The notes below the pieces were generated by a model. It did not search any database, was not told the DNA's origin, and saw nothing but the letters and a program-made list of their open reading frames with translations. Shown piece by piece: positions 11,901 through 25,400 of a stretch of DNA of 64,000 bases. The DNA comes from Phoronis australis (Eukaryota > Phoronida > Phoronidae). A program made the translations under genes and the position numbers. The stretch's first letter is position 1. Every line of letters starts with the position of its first letter. The stretch covers positions 261,251 to 325,250 of the forward strand of contig NMRA01000253.1 of assembly GCA_002633005.1 (NCBI GenBank), given 5' to 3'.

Positions 11901-13100
11901 ACCACTAGTACACGCGCGCCCTCTAGTTAGTGTAAATTTTCCGAATAGCTCCATTGTAACAGTGTAAATAGCGCTCAACACATACAATCAGGTCTCAATC
12001 GTAACATCTGGAACAGGTCTGTTAATTATATGACAGTTCTGTCTCAGTTTTCAAATATATTTCAAATATTCAATATTCAATATATTCAATATGTTCTCAA
12101 ATATTCAATCGTCTACAACTCAGGCGCCGATTCCTCGGTAAATTTAATATCAAATATTGTTGTTTTTTATCTATTTTCGGAAGACATTACAAGTTTAACG
12201 CAAAGCTACCTTTGTTTTCATCTTTGTTATTTCGTTTCAAATAATAAATCGTTACCGTCATTACGGCGTTTTCCCGTTGCTCCCAACTTGCTCGATTATA
12301 TAGCTCAACAACAAGTTGGTAGTCTTCCATCTAACAGGTATATGCAACTCAGTAATAGGTTTCTTTTCTGTGATTAGTCATCATTGTATAGTAGTTACAG
12401 TGTGGGTCGACTACAACAATAATGAGTTGCAGTGTCTGAGAGAAAACGAATCACATTCACGCATGAATGAAGTGGTCAGTTTGCCAATGATATTTACAGA
12501 ATGCAGTTGGGTACAGGTATAAATAATCAAGCAATCCAGAATCCGAGACACCTGGCGCGCTAACGAGTAAAGCCGAACGCGCTGAAAATGACCAGCTTGG
12601 TAGGCCACATACGGAATGCCATGAGATCACACAAAATCACACAAGCGAAAAGATTGCAAGTGCCTGTATAAGGGTGTCCTCATGGCGGCCACGGAAATGA
12701 TGGGATGGAATTCCTCGTTTTCGTTTCAATAATGACGATCTGTGGGTGCCATTGCAGTAGAGTCGTTTTATGTCGTTCTATTGACACATACATGTACATG
12801 TACCAGACTGATTGATGTCGCTGCTACGAATAGCTTTACATCTTATTCGGAGTTAACTTTACCAACCACGTAGACAAATTTGCCTTTAGCAAAGTTAGTC
12901 TACTATTTCAGAACTTTATATTTGAACAATTTCCATATTTTAATGGGATAATGCAAAGCAAGAGGGGTACTAACATTCATTTCGTTTGATTGTTCGCAAT
13001 TTAAATAATTCCTCAAGCAATCGTTTTATCGGTGATCGATTTCTGTGCCGAGCCTGCTCATCATACGTCCATCAATAGCGACTATTACTTCACTTAGCAG
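8930..13100. other. noncoding stretch, no gene seen
   Basis: No supported exon. It includes an AT-rich patch at 12046-12110 made of variations on ATATTCAA, and CACGTG boxes around 11028 and 11870. It probably contains upstream sequence of the gene starting at 13116, but I cannot point to a core promoter. Confidence 0.5.
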
Positions 13101-13115
13101 TATTCAAGAAACATC

Positions 13116-13452
13116 ATGTACCTACAACTGCAAATCATCGTAATCAATTTTTTGGGCATTGGATTAATGTGCGAAGGATTAGGAGCAATGTTCAACGCCG
13201 TACATGTACGTCCGAGAGATGGAAACAGACTAAATAACGCATCTCGTATAGGTAAAGTTTTAAAGAGCTGGAAGCGCACGCATTGCGTACATTTATGTTT
13301 CTTGGAGTACCGTGCCACGGGGCGTTGTTTGTCGGTGAATTTTCACCAGAGTACTAAAATTTGTGAACTGAACGACCTGCACGTGCGTGATGATGAGACA
13401 AACATCGTTTTACAGAACAATTCCTCGTGGACGTGGATAAGTATGAATTTCG
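13116..13452 (+). CDS. exon 1: signal peptide and PAN/apple domain
   Basis: The start is ATG 13116, followed by about 20 hydrophobic residues with an expected cleavage near residues 19-22. The PAN-like part shows HCVHLC, GRCLSVNFHQ and KICELNDL, the usual spacing of paired cysteines with a 'C.s.nf....C.Ln' core. The donor is TTCG|GTGAGG after 13452 (phase 1). It fits seamlessly with exon 2, where the split codon gives the first Gly of GPPSSP. Confidence 0.75.
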
Positions 13453-16400
13453 GTGAGGAAAGCTTATTTAATTAAACATATTCTCCCAGATTGCTGTGAT
13501 TTAATCATGCCATTTTTAATTATACCGCAAACTATGATTTTCAGCACTTGCTCCGTTATGTTTGGCATGATAACACAATTTCTTCGTTGCACGACGGGAA
13601 ATTTGTCGCTTCAGTTTAACTTAACAGTTGTTGGTTATTCTCGGTAAATTCTCAAGTTTAACCGTTTCACTCGTCAAATTCGGGTGCAGCATCTTTAAAG
13701 AGGCATTAATAATGTAAGCTTCGAAAGATTTCAGGTTGACCACTACAGTAGTCTTCGCAGATACACGAATATGTAACTTTAAAAATAGTGAGACATAGAT
13801 AATTTAACTTCGTCTTCTCAGGACCGCCGTCATCACCAACGTTAAATGTGAGTGGAATCAATGCATACAACGTAACACTAACCTGGAATGCGCAATGGAA
13901 TGGTGGATTCATGCAGACGTTTAAAATAGAGTACAAGGTGTCGTATGCGTCTGTTTTCAGGTAAAATTTTCGCTATTCTTCTAAGTTGACTAAATAAATT
14001 GATAAAGGATGATGTCCAAGACTAAAAAAATGCGCATTTCGTCTGCCATTCATAAGTTTGTTACACGTACATGTAGACGGTGGTCGTGCGCAGGGAACTT
14101 CCCTGTGTTTCTCGAGACAAGCGTGCTTGCCGGTACAGATACGCAGCATCTTGCCTGGCTTTATATGCACAGCTCTGATTTGTTGCATATGAGACCCGAT
14201 CTGCAGTGAAGTACACTGACGTGTGACTACCGAGAGCAGGTGTTCGCTTACAACAGGTGCAAAAAACTAAGGTGTAGCCAACTTACTCGATGTCACAAAA
14301 CACTCAAGAATCTACACTGTCGGCCGAAACCGTCATCCGTGACACCTACATGTACATACGTATTAAGCCAAATAAAGTCTGGCGGCCTACTGATATGGGC
14401 TAGCCCTGGACGTCACAAGTTTCCACCAGTTGTCAAACATAATGACTTCACCCTGTTATTCAGACCTCTCTCGCCAAAATGTTTTTACAAGCCCGGAAGC
14501 AGCGCGCCAAAAAGTTCAGTCTCATGTGGCTATGAGACTTTCCTGTTATTTAGCCTGCGGGCCCTATGCTGTGGCGTCTAAGTTACTCTAATCAATGAGT
14601 TAAGTAGGGGAAAGTTACTGGTTTCGTACCACTTAAGGATGTGCCTCTCTGTACGTCAAGGTGAACTAGCCACGGAATCAGAAGCTATTTCGTAGCCCTT
14701 AGTGTCTTCTTTTATACGGGCTGCTGGTTAGTATTCGTGACTGAGTCGCCAAATGACGCGATCGACTCATTGTATTTTAATGCATTTGGTAGTGGAGAAA
14801 CGTCGAACACTCATTTATTTTGTTGAGGAGCATCTGCGCTCTTTAAAGCTTCGTGTCGGGATTTTTCGCAAGCCCACCCAATGGGCGTTGATTTGGTGTT
14901 ACAACTTCTGGTATCAAGTGTTCAGATGAGGGGGTTTATTCAAAGGATTTTTTCTTAAAAGTACCCTCAGCGGCAACTTTTTGCCTGAATTTCAGTTTTG
15001 CGAAACATTTATCATTTACAAAAACAAACAAAAGGTTCGCAAACAATGCATTTATTAACATAACATTTAAAAACACAATTTTAAGTAAAAAATGTCAAAG
15101 TCAGCAAAGCCACGACTTTCCGTTTACAAGCCCCCTTTGCCAAATAAACGCCCAGGCATTTATTTGGTGTTACGCAAACACCAGATTTCTTCATTTGCGA
15201 ATATACGCCTATGGGATTATCTACGGAAAGTGGCCAGCATCACCGTTTCTGGTAAACTGAGGTCTGGATGTCATAAAGCTGCAGCACCAGGTTTTACTGG
15301 ATGTCATGGAATTTTGCCAATTGATATGCAAGTTTCATAAGATCTTTTGGTGTGATACCAAATGAAATATTGTCAAGTCCTTCTATACATTTCACCAAAT
15401 TATCTCTTACTTCTATTCACCTCTTTCACGAACGCGGGGCGCTGCTGTCGTGTTGATCGAAAACGAGGCGCCTTGACAAACATAGATGGCATCGTCCTGC
15501 AAGGTGTTGTGGTCAAAAGACTTATCAACGTTACCAAAAATCAAGTTGTCTGATGTTGAATCGATCTCCAAAACATACCAATACTTACGGCAACTAGACT
15601 TTTACCCTCCTCAGCCATTCCTTAGTAGTTTTCCCTCTTTTGAAAAAGTGTGGAAGTCAGGGATATACCCAGGCTTTTAGTCTTGCAAAACCCTGCTCGC
15701 CAGCTGGGCGAGTGCCGGAGCCAGAAAATCTACTCGCCAAGCCCGAAGTTCGGTCATACGGCTGTTGGCGCCAGTCACCACAAACTTGCTGCTAATTTAA
15801 ATAAAAATCATTGTTTCGTGCACTGATGTCACCATCTATTAGGGCTACAGTATTCGCTCTAATAAGCGCCCAGGGGGACTCTTTTTGTAGCTTACGGCAG
15901 TTAAAACCTGGTCTCCGAAACGGGTGAAATCGGAAGCTAGGATTCATCAAATTTACGCGCTGTGACGTATGTGTAACCTATGACAGACTAGCAACAAAAC
16001 TGTGGTGCATTGCTATCAAACTCTGTTGTTAAATTACGATCTTTTTTAAAAAATGTGCTGAAATCCCAGGGCGAAAACTTGCCGACTGATGCGTCGCTGC
16101 TTCGCGATCGTCGATAGGACAACATGAATTCTTGAGTATAAATAGTTTCGACTCAAATTACCTGAAATCCTCCCAAATAGCCTTTCGTGACGTTTGTATT
16201 GAAGTCACGGTGAATCAGCTGGTGTGCACCGACTGAGCGAGCGCGTGCGTGTCATCAGTGTTCATTTGCCAGAGTAGCAGGCCCAATGAGCTGTATAATG
16301 TAGTATATTTATCTAATTGAGCAGGCCCACATGTTATATGTGGGCCCTAGCGCGTGCTTCTTGGCCAAGTTTCGATTCGCGGTTTTTATAATTTTTCGTG

Positions 16401-19400
16401 TACAAAATAATCTGGATTCCTGTTGTGGGAGAAGATCTGTACGGGAAAGATGCAATACCAATCCCGTTGACCTGAGTACTCTGCGTCTGTTCTGATCAGG
16501 GCCGAACCATGTAGTGTGACACTTTCCTCGCAAGATCAGCAAATCTTTTGCGTTCTTTTTGAAGCACTGCGGAATGGTTTGAAGTGTACAGCCACGGCTA
16601 AATACCGACATAGCGGCGAGGCTCTACTAGAAATTACGCGCACCATGATTTTTCAGAACTCATTGTCGGATATTATTGATAAATCATTGAATACATTTCA
16701 GTACTGTAGAATTTTAGAACTGTAAAGACATTTTGCGCACTGACATATACACATTCATGGACTGGGCACTTATTTTAGCGAAGTCTGAAAACGAGTGGGG
16801 ACGCTTATAGGGGCATGGGCGCTTATTAGGACGAATGTTATAAAAATAATTTTGGCTACAATGACATTGTATATTACAATAAGAAATCAGTTCCAAGAAA
16901 TATGGTATTTTATTTGCTATGAGCACTAGGACCGGTCTTCCACCTTTCTCCCCTTTTCTTCGTTTCGGACTAGTCCACAAATTCTTTGTGCACGACCACG
17001 CACTGTGTTTTTTGACGAATCGCGTAACCGGTGACATGTACTGAATCGGTAGGGTCGCACTGCGCCGATGTTTTTTACTGCCGGAGCATCGACACGATGA
17101 CCAAACTGAACCTTAAATTCATGATAAAAACAGCACAAGGAGGAGGAAAATTATTCATAATCATCTGGGAAACGATATATAGTGCTTTTGAGCTCTGAAA
17201 TTCGCTCGCCACTGGGCGACCGGCAAGTCAACTTCTACTTGCCCAGCACCATTTTTACTCGCATTGGCGACTGGGCGAGTGGCTAAGTATATCCCTGGGA
17301 AGGATACCGGCAAGATATTACTGGAATTGGTACGTTCAGGCACTGCACACAGTACACCGTGCACTGTGCAGTGGGCCCATGGCCAGCTGATGATCACTCA
17401 CGAGGTTTTATCAGTGTGCCTCGTTTTCGATCAGTATTTAAAGATGGCGCGGGAAGATGGCGCTTTCGTGAAATAGGTGAATAGGCAAAACTCTTGGACC
17501 TCCGCACAACTTGGTGTAATGTCTTACATACTTATTCACACCCATGCAGTGACGGCTATAGTTGAACATTTTTACAAATTTTGTAGGAAAAGACCGAATT
17601 ACACAATATGTAAAATTTAATAAATTCAACGATGAGTTAGAGCAACGTCGAACCCCGGACATCTACGCCAATTTTCAACACAACTAGGGTCAGTCGAGTG
17701 AGCCGTATTAGCCAAAGAAATTTAACATTGACGATTCTGTTCAAAACATCGTTTTTGCATCAGGCAGACTCATCCCTGTGGTGCATGAAAATCGCTGGGA
17801 CACTCGGGATTGTAACATTTACAAAAACGTAGAGGCCAACGATATCCGCCCCTCACAAGCCAACAAATCCGGAGTTTAATATGTGTTTCATGTAGCCAGT
17901 GGTAAGGCTAGCATACTATTGTGATAATCTCTCTCTGCTCATGCGCGTGAAAGATCGAGCTCGAATTAGACATACAAAGGGTTTTCAGACAGACCCGATT
18001 GCTTTTGTGTCCGTTAGTGCCAAATCTGTGCCATTTTGACTGTACACTTTTTAGATTTCATGATTTTTTTTGTGAATTTACACCATATAGCCCAGAGGTA
18101 CATGTATGTATCTAACCAAGGATGTTTGATTAATTTTGAGCACTGCGCTTGCCGGTCGTGACCGTAACTGTGCAATGTTCTCGTTTTACTTAACTTTTCT
18201 AAAATAGTGCAAACTACTTCAAAATTATTTTGACAAATAATTAGCGTATTAAACAAAAATTCGACGCGCGTTATCCAATGCTGATGACGTGAATAAATGC
18301 CTAAACAACCCAAATTATAACCGTGAAATCCAGGTAAAATTTTGCTATCCAAAGCTCCAAAATTAATTGGAATATACTGACTTCTATCGCGTGCTTAATA
18401 CGAATAAACTCAAATACCAAATAACAAATACAACATTGTCACACACAAATACTAGCTTACTCAATAACTAATTTCCCAATTTTACAGACGCATTCAGCAA
18501 ATAATGCAAAAACTAAAACTGTTCAGCTGGGCTATACGGAACTCTCGGGAACGTCGCACTCCCTTCTTATGGAACAGTTGAATGAGTGGAATGGCTGTTA
18601 ATTCCTCACTCAATAGACACAGAAGTAGCAAGTTTGTTTCGTCCTGTGAAAGCATGACATGGTCCTGCTGAGCAGGTTAATTTTTTTACTAAGAACCTTC
18701 CTGGATGGATGAAGATTTACATTCCATGACATTCAACAAAAATTATCAAAAAAAATCTATGACTTACTAAACAAGTATTTAGTTCCATTATAGTGGGAGA
18801 AAAGTTCTGAAACAAATGTGCATGAAGCTCTTTCCTACAATCCATCTTTTGCAGAATTTATTCAATTGAATAAAAATTCTATGAGCTTGTCAAGTCTGTC
18901 ATTGCAAATTCTAAACCAACGTATAACATACAACTGTAGCTAAATTCAGGCACATTAAAAAGTATTCTTCGAAACAATAAAAAAAAACTGTCATAATACT
19001 TTTCCAAAGAGCTGAGCATCAAACTAGAGTATTATCTTCATGTAACAAATGAAAATAAAACAAATGACTGCTCTAATAAATACCTTTCAAACATTGGTAA
19101 AATGCAGCTGTAATATACACACGCTACGTTTAATAACAACTATTTCAGTGCAAGAAAGCTAAAGACTTCACATTTTAAAAATTCCAAAAGTGAAGTGAAT
19201 AAAAAATTATTAGGTGTCAATCGTAAAAACTTAATAATTAGATGACTGATTTACATGTCTTTAAAAATCTAATCTAACTCATGACCAGTTTGATTCTAAA
19301 TTCACAAACCTTTCCAGACAAACTCAAAATCTCGAAAGTTTGTCCATGTATAACCTTGCCAAGCAGAATTAGTACTTTCGTACAAAGTTTAATATTGCCG

Positions 19401-22400
19401 CTGAATTTTAGTGTTTGTAGAAAGTTCAGTGATATCGATTTTACAACTCCCGATGTGGTCATTTTGGCAGTGTCTGTAAATAATCACTGTTTTATGGATT
19501 TGTCAAAAGTATTTGACACCACTGATGAGAGTAGATAAACTTTTTATGGTCTTTCCAAAGTCCATTATCACCGTTTTCCCAGAGAACTTGAAAACAGAAA
19601 ATATTTTTCCAATTTCTTAGCAAAATTCCTCATTTTTTGACATTATAACTGGTGTACCCCGTTGTTCCACCAATATGTTGTTTTCGAAGTATGAAAATGA
19701 CTCACAACCCCTTCGACGTAACAATAACATTTTGTTGTGCGCTCACGACAATTTTGTCTCGATTCTCTTACATTCATTTAAAGTTAGCAAACTGCTCTAA
19801 TCAAAAACAAATTAACGATGAAATAAATTTACTCTGCGCAAACAGAAACCTCCTTTATTTCAAGTACAACGTTATCCTATTCCATTTACTTTAATAACAT
19901 GAGACTTAGAGACATGCTTTCCTGATTCTGTCTTAAAATTTTCACCTAAAGTGCAATGCACATGTTTGATTGAGAGAAGTGAATTTTTATTTTGGTTATA
20001 TGAACTAAAAATAAATAATTGAGTTAGGCACAAAGTAAGAGATGTATTGGAAATTAGAGGTTTGCCATCGCCACCAGTATGTAGTATCTCTGCAGTATGC
20101 TCTGATAACCATACTGGTTAAATGTACAAACTGCTCCGCTTATAGGTTTAATAATCAAATTCCATCTATGAATTAATGAAATGCTTGACATATTTGGCTA
20201 TCGCTGTGCAATTCTATGGAAAGTGAAATAGTACTCACTTTGGTTGATGGGTAGGCACTATTGAGCGGCATAAGATACTTGGTGGAAGCCATTCAAACGC
20301 TGTACTGCAGATGTTAGATACCTTTGATAAATGTATGCTGCAGCTGGATGATATTCCAATGGGCCAAATAACTTAAATTGCATTTATAGTGACACCGCGT
20401 GTTCATAGATATAGGTAATATTATGTTACAATGCATTGTCACTGATACCCATGCATTCAACAAATTGCTTTCCTTCAGTGAATAGACTTCAAACAAGTTT
20501 TATGGTAGTTTTCCTGTTTCTGGAATTTTCATTATTGTAGCAGATAACACACTTATTAATGCTCTTATTAAATTTTCTAAAGTTGATGGCTAATTAACTA
20601 AGACAGCATTCATGTATTTCCTGGGCCCGGTCTCCAATCCTTTTACTCGAAATGGAACTCAAAATTAGGTTTGGCATTTTCTACTTTTGGGCGAACTCAA
20701 GATAAGTGTCTATTATTCTATGCTTGAGTACACAATAACTTACGTAGATAATTAATTGCCCTTAGTTCACAGTTTGTGAACCCAATATTAAAGCAATAAG
20801 TTCGAGTTTGAACTCGAAATTTCGAGTTTTTACTCGAGTTTGTAGTACGAATATAAGGGTATTCAAGGGCAAACTTGAACTAGAAATTCCTATGCATAAA
20901 CTACATGTATAGTGTATTCGAGCACAGTCTGATAACCAATTATCTTAAGTTCGCAAAAAAGGAGCAGAGAAATTGCCAAAAACAGTTTCGAGTTCGTTTC
21001 GAGTACAAAGATTAGAGACTGGGCCCTGAGTGACAAGCTCGATACAAAATTCAATTTTTATTACTTTACTTGATACCCTCTCACTGGATATTTCTCAAAA
21101 TTTTAAGTGGAGAAGAAGACTTTGAAAACATTCATGATGAAGTGAGAAGACTATAATTTTTGGGAGCTAATGCCCACTCCCACCAACATTGTGCCAATCA
21201 TCAGTTCCTGTTGTGGACAGATACCAAAATTAATGAATTATAAGTCTCAGTACTCCGAAAATTGTGGACTCCCGAGTTCTGAAGAGACCTTGAAAGACTG
21301 TACAATGCCGACATTTAAAAATTTGGTGTCACATGTGGATTTTGCTTTTCAGGCATCCAATATTTTGCTACTACAGTGTATAACTCTGTATGCGGGAAAT
21401 CCGTATTTTATCGTCAACATTTATTAAGGTTTCTGGATATAAAATACTCATTCTTTTTATCTTATCGTTAGCACTTAATAAGCTTTCTAGTTATAAAATA
21501 CTCATTTACATTTCAACATATGGGATCTGTTGCAATATGTGTTCAGAGAAGTTCATCGTGACATATGATTTAGTTCATATACTAGGCTCAGCATACAAAT
21601 GTTGTAAAAACAAAAAATCTTTAGTTAGTCAGCATTTAAGAGATTCTTCAAAATGTTTATAAAGGCTGCTACATTTCAATGATGCCACAAGGGTGCAACA
21701 AACATCTAAAGCGTTATTTGTGTTTTTCTTTATTTAATGCTGAATGATAAATTTAATTCTCGTGCAAGTATCGATTTAAAAAGTTTCGCATTGTTCAGTT
21801 GTCTATTATTTGATTTCACTCGTGTATGCCAGTGTTTTGAATGAATACGCGAACTACTTTTATCTTTTGAAGATGTTTACAACAACATATCATATATTTT
21901 GAAAGAGTTATTTTTTATAGAAAATACTTGAAACTTACATTACCTGAATAGATAGAAATATTGAATGGCATTGAACGGCTATCGAATGGCCATTGAACGG
22001 CTATTTAATTGTTATTGGATATGGGATGAAATTCGACTGATTCTGCACTGCATGGAGAATTGAATAGCTATTGAACGGCTATTGAATTCTAGTAAAATGG
22101 CTATTGAATATGCTAATGAATTGAATCAATTCATTTACATTGGAAAAAACTTCAATTGAATTTCAATTGAATCTCAACTGAACTTCAATTCTTGTCCAAT
22201 CTGTACTTTTCGTATTGGTCATATGGAGAAATTTTTGTTTCGTTTTCCGAACAACACACAATTATTTTCGAGCACTTGTCGACAGAAAGCTTACTTGTCT
22301 TCCAATTATTAGGTCAAAGAACAGGCCCTGTTGTATCTTAATCAAGTCAGCCTACAGTCACCAATTCCCAAAAAAGGAAAGACAGCAATTTGTCATGGAA

Positions 22401-25400
22401 AGAGTTGAGGCATCTCACGTCATTGTTCGGATGTTCTTCATCTCTCTGCCATTTCACACAAACATTTCACCTGAGGGTAGTCTAATATGTGCATACAGAA
22501 TGAAGATATTTCCATAATACACCGCACATACATACATACATACATACATACATAAATACATACGTACATAAGCACGTTGGCACGCGTGTCGAATAATTAA
22601 GTTCGCGACCTAATTTCGGCGTTATTTCTAACCCTTACAATTTTGGTAAGAGAGCTTACACGGTATGTGTGATACAAAGGGATTCTACTGATATCACGAG
22701 CTTGACGAGATTAAACAAGATCACAGGGACGAAAGAACAGTCGCTGTAAGTGCATCGAGAGAGACCGGTCTTACGTCACATATCGCCCCTGACAGAGTGA
22801 ACATTTAAAGGGTGTACGTCATCAACTTCACTCTGTAAAGAATTGACAGGAAATTCAAATCAGCTGCACTTTACAGGTCAAACACTGTGATTGAAAGATA
22901 ATTTGCTTGGCGATACCAACATAAAGCACTGATCAATCGTCTCAAAATTTTTGTTTACATTACTCCAATCAATCGAACAGTTTTCTTTTTTTCAGAGGAC
23001 GTGAATTACATGAAAGTGCTTTCAGGTCTAGAGGAAAATGTAATGGGCGTCTGTACACGCCTATGTGAGCTGTCTATTGGCGGAAGCTGTAAAATTTTTA
23101 GTTTTGATTTTCATTTAATCGATTAAATCTTATACATACCTTCAGGAGTTTTCAGCATCGAAACGACACGTTGACGAACACACACAAATCTGGGCTGCGT
23201 TTTGCAGACCAAAGACGCTAGTCATGGTCTTGCGGAGCGAACACTTGACTCCATGTATTTGGGTAGAAACAGCCGATAATTGACCTATCGCAAGCTCTGC
23301 CCCTATGCGAAAAGTCACGTGATACCCGACAATCGAACGAGATATCGGAGGCAAATGCACTGTCGCTAAACGACGTTCCTGGTGGAATCGATGAGTGTTT
23401 TTGCACTATTTGAAAACGCTTCGACAGAAACAAGAGGCGATGCTTTTCAACAGAGAATCGTACGTTCATGATATGGGAATTTGTAATGGTGACAATGAAA
23501 AAATAAGTGCTCGAGGAGCCAGCGAAAATCCGAAGAGCCCCTTCGCCTCGGGGCCACCTTCACCTGACAAATGACAAGGCCACTGATACGATATGTTCAT
23601 GTAAACCTGGTTATGTACCTTAAATTCGAATTATCTGTACGATTCCATAGAATTTATGATCTTTTGAATAAAATCAGTGAAGATTCACCGATATTTTTAT
23701 TCTGTCGTCTGCTAAATTTCGCCAAATGAAAAGTAGGTCACAACTGGTGGGACTCCTGGAGTAAAGTAGGTCATAGATTACAGACAACACATGCACTACA
23801 ATGTATAGTCTTTGACTAGGTCGACTCGATAGCACTGTTTACGCTTTTCTAATCTTATAACGAAATATTTTGATAAAAAAATTCAGGTTCATAGCTCAGG
23901 TACACACTCGTCTCGTCCTAGGCAAACAGTTAGCTCCGGTAGGTCAAGGGCTGTGTCTAAGTCAAATTAATGTCTGGATCTAATATACCACAGGGGGGCC
24001 CAACATATGTTGCCTCGTGGAATTGGGCAAAGTGTGATTGTATGTGCACAGGCGGCCCGAAAGTTGCAGGGGCCAGGGATCTGGGGTCTGAGCCCCCCTC
24101 TTCTGCTAGCGGTCTTAGCTACTGAACTCAACATTTCCTCATGCTTCACGCTCTTGCAGTTTCATTTTGCTTGCGGCAGCTAAGGGGGGGGGGGNCTGCC
24201 CCTCCCTAAATCCGCCAGAATTGTCCGTTTGCACCATTAAGACATTTAAATTAGGCCTACCTTCTTATGAACATGGCAGTTTTTTGTATTTTCATTCCAT
24301 AAAGGTAGCTTTCATTTAATTTTGAAGGTAGCATGATCACTGAGTCGTGTTATGGTTACAAAAGGTTACAAGTCTGTTGTGGTAGGTGCAAAAATAGGGT
24401 ATTTGCAAAAATAACTCAAATTCTTTTTTATAGCTTCATAAATCTAAATATCAAGTTTGAACAACTTTAAAATGAGCTCTCTCTAACTCTAAAGACATAG
24501 TGTATACTAGAGGTACACGTCAACAAAGAAATTCAACAGTTTATTTTTAGTGACGACAGCTCGACCAAGGCTTTAAATTCCGGCAGTAATCCAATGTCCT
24601 GTGCCGATGGAATCTCTGAATTTTGACCGGGAGAGAAGTTCAGTTGAACGCCAGCCTACCGTTTATGAATAACAAAAATGTACATCTGATTTATCAAGTT
24701 ATCCGAGTTATCAAGCAACATCGCTAAGTTCAGTTGCTCGTGCGGCCGTACAGTTTGATCGATAGTTTACGCTTTTCAATATCATTTTTCGGCTTAGGAC
24801 ATGCCAAAAATGACGGGATATTATTTTGGCGCAGCATAACGGATGTCGGTGCACACGCCATATCAACACCGTTTCCCCATTCTTAGCGGACAATTTCTTG
24901 AGCTACATGTATAGACTAAAGTAAGTTTTACTCGACTCTACGTGTGGTTTTTCGGGTAAAATGGCGGCTTGGAAACGCAGACGAAGGTGTGCCAAGAATG
25001 CCGCGTTCTGATTGGTCAATTAAGCCGTCCGTCATAATCCTGGCGATAGGTTAATTGTGTATGATATATATGCCATAATACAACATTCCGCGTACTTGCA
25101 AAAAACTAGCCTTTCTCTCGCGGGATTTTGCGCAGTATTGTAAGATTTCGCTTTTCTCTCTAGTCACTTGCCCTGCGACACGCACCAAAGGTACACTGTA
25201 CTTATTATTTGACACCAGCTAGTTTTTATTACCAACTATTTTGGTTATTTCCAGCTCATTTGCTGACGGTGTTTATGATCATGGACGTGGAGTACCAGTT
25301 GAGCATACCCTTGACCGACTACTTCCATTTACCGAATATGTGATAAGGATCACTGCTACAAATGTGAGGCCGTTTGGAGTAAACACAGCTTTTACTGAAA

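Noticed and set aside
22215-22517. 100-codon plus-strand frame
   Set aside because: No recognisable domain; it runs into the CATA microsatellite and lies in an intron of the PAN-FN3 gene.
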